Positions 61,940 to 64,000 of a stretch of 64,000 nt of DNA are shown piece after piece. This DNA is from Chitinophaga silvisoli. Its GTDB lineage: Bacteria > Bacteroidota > Bacteroidia > Chitinophagales > Chitinophagaceae. Each line of letters starts with the position of its first letter. Positions within the stretch are counted from its first letter, which is position 1. The position numbers and the translations under genes were made by a program. The notes beneath the pieces are model-generated. The model was not told where the DNA came from. It was given only the letters and a program-made list of their open reading frames with translations, and did no database searches. Location of the stretch: NCBI RefSeq assembly GCF_003412465.1, contig NZ_QTJV01000006.1, positions 744,001-808,000 on the forward strand, in the 5' to 3' direction.

Positions 61940-62183
61940 AGGGCACTTATGGCGTGCCTTTGTTATGTAGATGAGTGTGCATGTTATAATTTTAAAGCGT
62001 TCTTATGCCTTTTAGTGACATAGGAAAGCGTGTTAGGATTATTATATTGAAAAGGTGATTGAAGGGAAGAGAATACAATTAGCGGCAACAACAGCGGTCG
62101 GCTGAGTTAGGACATCCTGGTTGATGGTAAATGGTTAGTACTGTATTTGCCATTGTACAAAATAAATTACAGTGATATTGAGA

Positions 62184-62213
62184 CAAAAATAGTAAAAAAT
62201 ATTAGTCCACCAA
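62184..62213 (-). promoter_or_regulatory. Bacteroidota-type promoter TTG-N19-TATTTTTG
   Basis: On the minus strand TTG (62211-62213), 19 bases, then TATTTTTG (62184-62191). This matches the primary-sigma -33/-7 consensus of the phylum with ideal spacing. Predicted start near 62177, reading toward susC. Confidence 0.65.
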
Positions 62214-62255
62214 ATTAGTGCACTATTTATTTTTGGGAAGCTGTAATTACATAAA

Positions 62256-62290
62256 ATAAGGCGACCTCCCCAATGGGGAGGTCGCCTTAT
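62256..62290 (-). terminator. Intrinsic terminator of the epimerase-like gene
   Basis: 16-bp perfect stem ATAAGGCGACCTCCCC with a three-base loop; on the minus strand followed by TTTATGTAA. It lies 22 bp after the stop at 62312. Confidence 0.88.
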
Positions 62291-62311
62291 ACCGGAAAAC
62301 AGGTTATTTTA

Positions 62312-63181
62312 TTAAAAGAAATCCACTGTCCAGCTTCTTTCAAACACCTGCTTCGCAGGCAATTTATTGATCCCCTCCTTCTCTGTCAGCTCACCGCTGG
62401 CATCCACGCTATCAGCCACGCCACACCATGGTTCGATACAAACGAAGTCAGCATCTATCGCTGCCCAGATACCCATAAAAGGAAATCCATCATATTGCAA
62501 GGTCAGGCCACGCGGCTTTTTATCACTCTTCAATGTGATCGCATTGGAGGCAAGGCCTTTGAATACCAGCGCATCCTTGTAAAACAGTGATTTCTTCAGG
62601 TCCAGGCGCTGCGTACGCTCCAGGAAAGGTACTGGTGTCGTCTCCACGAACCCACCGTCAGAAAGCAGGTACAAAGGAGTATCTTCTACTTTATTGAACG
62701 CCAGGTAGTAATCTTCGTAACTTACACCTTCTTCCAAAGGCACTTTGAAAGCAGGATGTGCGCCTACGGAAAAATACATGTCTGCAGCACCTTTATTCTC
62801 TACCTGGTAGGTGACTGTGAGTCTGGCACCTTCAATAGTATATATGACAGTAAAACGAAAATGAAAGGGGTATACTTTCAGGGTTTCTTCACTACTGTTT
62901 AGTTCAAAGCTTACCTGTGTATCGCTTTGGGAAGTTACAGCAAAGACATTATCCCTTGCAAAACCATGCCTGCTGAGTGTGTAATTTTTTCCTTCAAACG
63001 TGTAGGTATTATTCTTTACCGTACCCACTATCGGGAATAAAACAGGGCTGGTTTTGGCCCAGAATGCAGGGTCTGCATTCCAGAGGTATTCCTGCTGCAG
63101 GTCTGTACGGGTTACCTTGCGGAGCTCCGCTCCTTTTTCAGCGATGACTACGTGCAACTGTCCGTTCTTCAATTCAGGCAT
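62312..63181 (-). CDS. Aldose-1-epimerase-family protein (LacX/YeaD-like)
   Basis: Galactose-mutarotase-fold protein of 289 residues. Seen: RHGFARDNVF and VGAHPAFKVPL, the two substrate-site histidine segments of the family, with GAELRKV near the start. No signal peptide, so cytosolic. LacX/YeaD-type members interconvert anomers of sugars or sugar phosphates; substrate not determinable. It is followed by a strong terminator and preceded by a small membrane protein gene 33 bp upstream on the same strand. Confidence 0.88.
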   Translation of the reverse strand: MPELKNGQLHVVIAEKGAELRKVTRTDLQQEYLWNADPAFWAKTSPVLFPIVGTVKNNTYTFEGKNYTLSRHGFARDNVFAVTSQSDTQVSFELNSSEETLKVYPFHFRFTVIYTIEGARLTVTYQVENKGAADMYFSVGAHPAFKVPLEEGVSYEDYYLAFNKVEDTPLYLLSDGGFVETTPVPFLERTQRLDLKKSLFYKDALVFKGLASNAITLKSDKKPRGLTLQYDGFPFMGIWAAIDADFVCIEPWCGVADSVDASGELTEKEGINKLPAKQVFERSWTVDFF

Positions 63182-63214
63182 ATGTTCCTATTTTTATGCC
63201 TGTAAATGTAAGGA

Positions 63215-63424
63215 TTATTTTTTCCTGGCACCCAATACCAGTACTACGCCCACCACGGCAACAATACCACCGGCATAGGTAGGCCATCCAATCCATTTAT
63301 TTTCTTTCTTGTTGATTTCTACGGGGCCGAGATCTACCACTTTCTTTTGGGTTTGTACAGAGAAGCCTCTGATTACGATCATGGCAATACCGGCAATAAT
63401 GAGAACGAGACCTAATGTTTTCAT
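63215..63424 (-). CDS. Small two-TM hypothetical protein
   Basis: 69 residues from ATG 63424 (MKTLGLVLII). The frame extends to 63475, but that start would put a Cys/His-rich non-helical stretch before the first helix and is not preferred. Two hydrophobic helices (about 4-20 and 46-65) flank a charged hairpin (TQKKVVDLGPVEINKKENK) and the protein ends ARKK. Similar small proteins are common in Bacteroidota; function unknown. It may be co-transcribed with the epimerase-like gene. Confidence 0.7.
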   Translation of the reverse strand: MKTLGLVLIIAGIAMIVIRGFSVQTQKKVVDLGPVEINKKENKWIGWPTYAGGIVAVVGVVLVLGARKK

Positions 63425-63615
63425 GTGTATCAGTTTTAGATACTGAAAACAATCAGCATGCCAGCAAGATGGCACAGGGCGCAGTTACACAAAAGTAAAA
63501 GGAATAACAGGGGCTCAGACAAAAAGGGAAGCCAACCCAAAAGATGGTCCTCCGGCAGAAGGTATCTTCCAAATCAGCTTCCTTGCAGGTTTATTTGTAT
63601 AGTCTATGAAGAACG

Positions 63616-64000
63616 TCAGAGTTGAGTCATTGGGCACACATAATCTGTCAACTTGAGATGATTAACCTCACGGATTGCCTTGAGCCCACCCCTAACATCT
63701 ACCAGGTGGTTATACCCCCTGGCCTTCAATATAGAGATAAACATCATGGAGCGATATCCTGCTGCACAATGTATGTAGTACAATTTCTCTTTATCAAGCA
63801 GCAGCATGCTGTCATTGATATAATCCAATGGAGCATGGATAGCATCCATAACGTGTTCGCTGTCAAATTCGCTTTTTCGGCGTACATCTACGATATGTTC
63901 AGCACCTGTCAGGGAGCTGGCTTCTACGGTGATGACCCTGTCTATAGGCTTATTGGCCTCCATCCAGGAAAGTATGCCACCTTTCAGGAAACCCAGTGTA
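63616..64000 (-). CDS. Rhodanese-domain protein, 5' end beyond the window (probable MBL-fold/rhodanese fusion)
   Basis: The visible 127 codons hold a complete C-terminal rhodanese domain with active-site HCAAGYRS and the end VCPMTQL. The reading frame stays open upstream of the ATG at 63963 to the window edge, and that stretch (TLGFLKGGILSW) looks like the C-terminal end of a preceding rhodanese domain. The true gene therefore probably starts outside. The usual architecture is an MBL-fold persulfide dioxygenase followed by two rhodanese domains (sulfide/persulfide metabolism). Confidence 0.82.
   Translation of the reverse strand, partial: TLGFLKGGILSWMEANKPIDRVITVEASSLTGAEHIVDVRRKSEFDSEHVMDAIHAPLDYINDSMLLLDKEKLYYIHCAAGYRSMMFISILKARGYNHLVDVRGGLKAIREVNHLKLTDYVCPMTQL

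Larger units (their letters stand above)
61812..62255. other. Leader and promoter region of the sulfatase-type SusCD operon
   Basis: The 500-bp gap before the neighbouring gene (to 62311) contains a good minus-strand promoter at 62184-62213, hence a leader of about 366 nt. It also holds a plus-strand terminator-like hairpin at 61901-61939 opposite that leader. No convincing coding frame was seen. Confidence 0.65.

Overview
The window comes from a member of the Bacteroidota, most likely a Chitinophaga-type soil or plant-litter degrader (Chitinophagaceae). Evidence: two SusC/SusD pairs, an ECF sigma/FecR pair, three secreted proteins ending in type IX secretion (T9SS) sorting domains of the VYPNP type, a GH19 chitinase, TAnnTTTG-type promoter boxes, and a ComA homologue. 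The taxonomic call rests on gene content only. No rRNA, tRNA, CRISPR array or insertion sequence was recognised.

Layout, left to right. 1-7.8 kb: secreted GH19 chitinase divergent from a secreted alpha/beta-hydrolase; a PAS histidine kinase with a response regulator fused to a Crp-type output; a coiled-coil protein; and a MauE/DoxX-like membrane redox protein followed by a 71-aa secreted two-cysteine peptide and a membrane-anchored protein. 7.8-14.4 kb (minus strand): ECF sigma with an abnormal region 4, FecR, SusC (with STN domain) and SusD, with no catabolic enzyme alongside. 14.7-18.7 kb: a CHASE3/GAF hybrid kinase with three receiver domains plus a stand-alone receiver. 18.8-24.3 kb: PSMA-like M28 peptidase, basic-secretory-protein-type peptidase, RmuC, and an outer-membrane beta-barrel protein.

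24.3-42.5 kb is the most coherent region. On the minus strand it holds a GH127 (beta-L-arabinofuranosidase family) enzyme, a DUF885 peptidase, a D-amino-acid dehydrogenase-like flavoenzyme and a proline-racemase-family epimerase with both catalytic cysteines. Further on come an amino-acid permease, an alpha-ketoglutarate-semialdehyde-type aldehyde dehydrogenase and a DapA-family lyase, next to a divergent AraC regulator. Together the four enzymes form the complete trans-4-hydroxy-L-proline to alpha-ketoglutarate route. Because the founding GH127 enzyme acts on hydroxyproline-linked beta-L-arabinofuranosides of plant extensins, the region may be a utilisation locus for arabinosylated hydroxyproline-rich glycoproteins (inference). 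It is interrupted by a T9SS metalloprotease and by a circularly permuted ATP-grasp / alpha-E / transglutaminase cassette. A four-fold iterated palindrome lies between those two units.

42.5-53.4 kb: three paralogous two-TM proteins with a lipoprotein and a duplication scar; a very large PQQ-type sugar dehydrogenase with several accessory domains; an S9 peptidase; an aldo/keto reductase; and a phosphosulfolactate synthase homologue. 53.5-62 kb: DinB-like protein, then a minus-strand operon SusC-SusD-sulfatase-(two overlooked 40- and 52-aa membrane peptides)-sterol desaturase/fatty-acid hydroxylase. That operon has a recognisable promoter, a leader of about 366 nt and a possible antisense transcript. 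62.3-64 kb: aldose-1-epimerase-like protein, a small membrane protein, and a rhodanese-containing protein cut by the right edge of the window.
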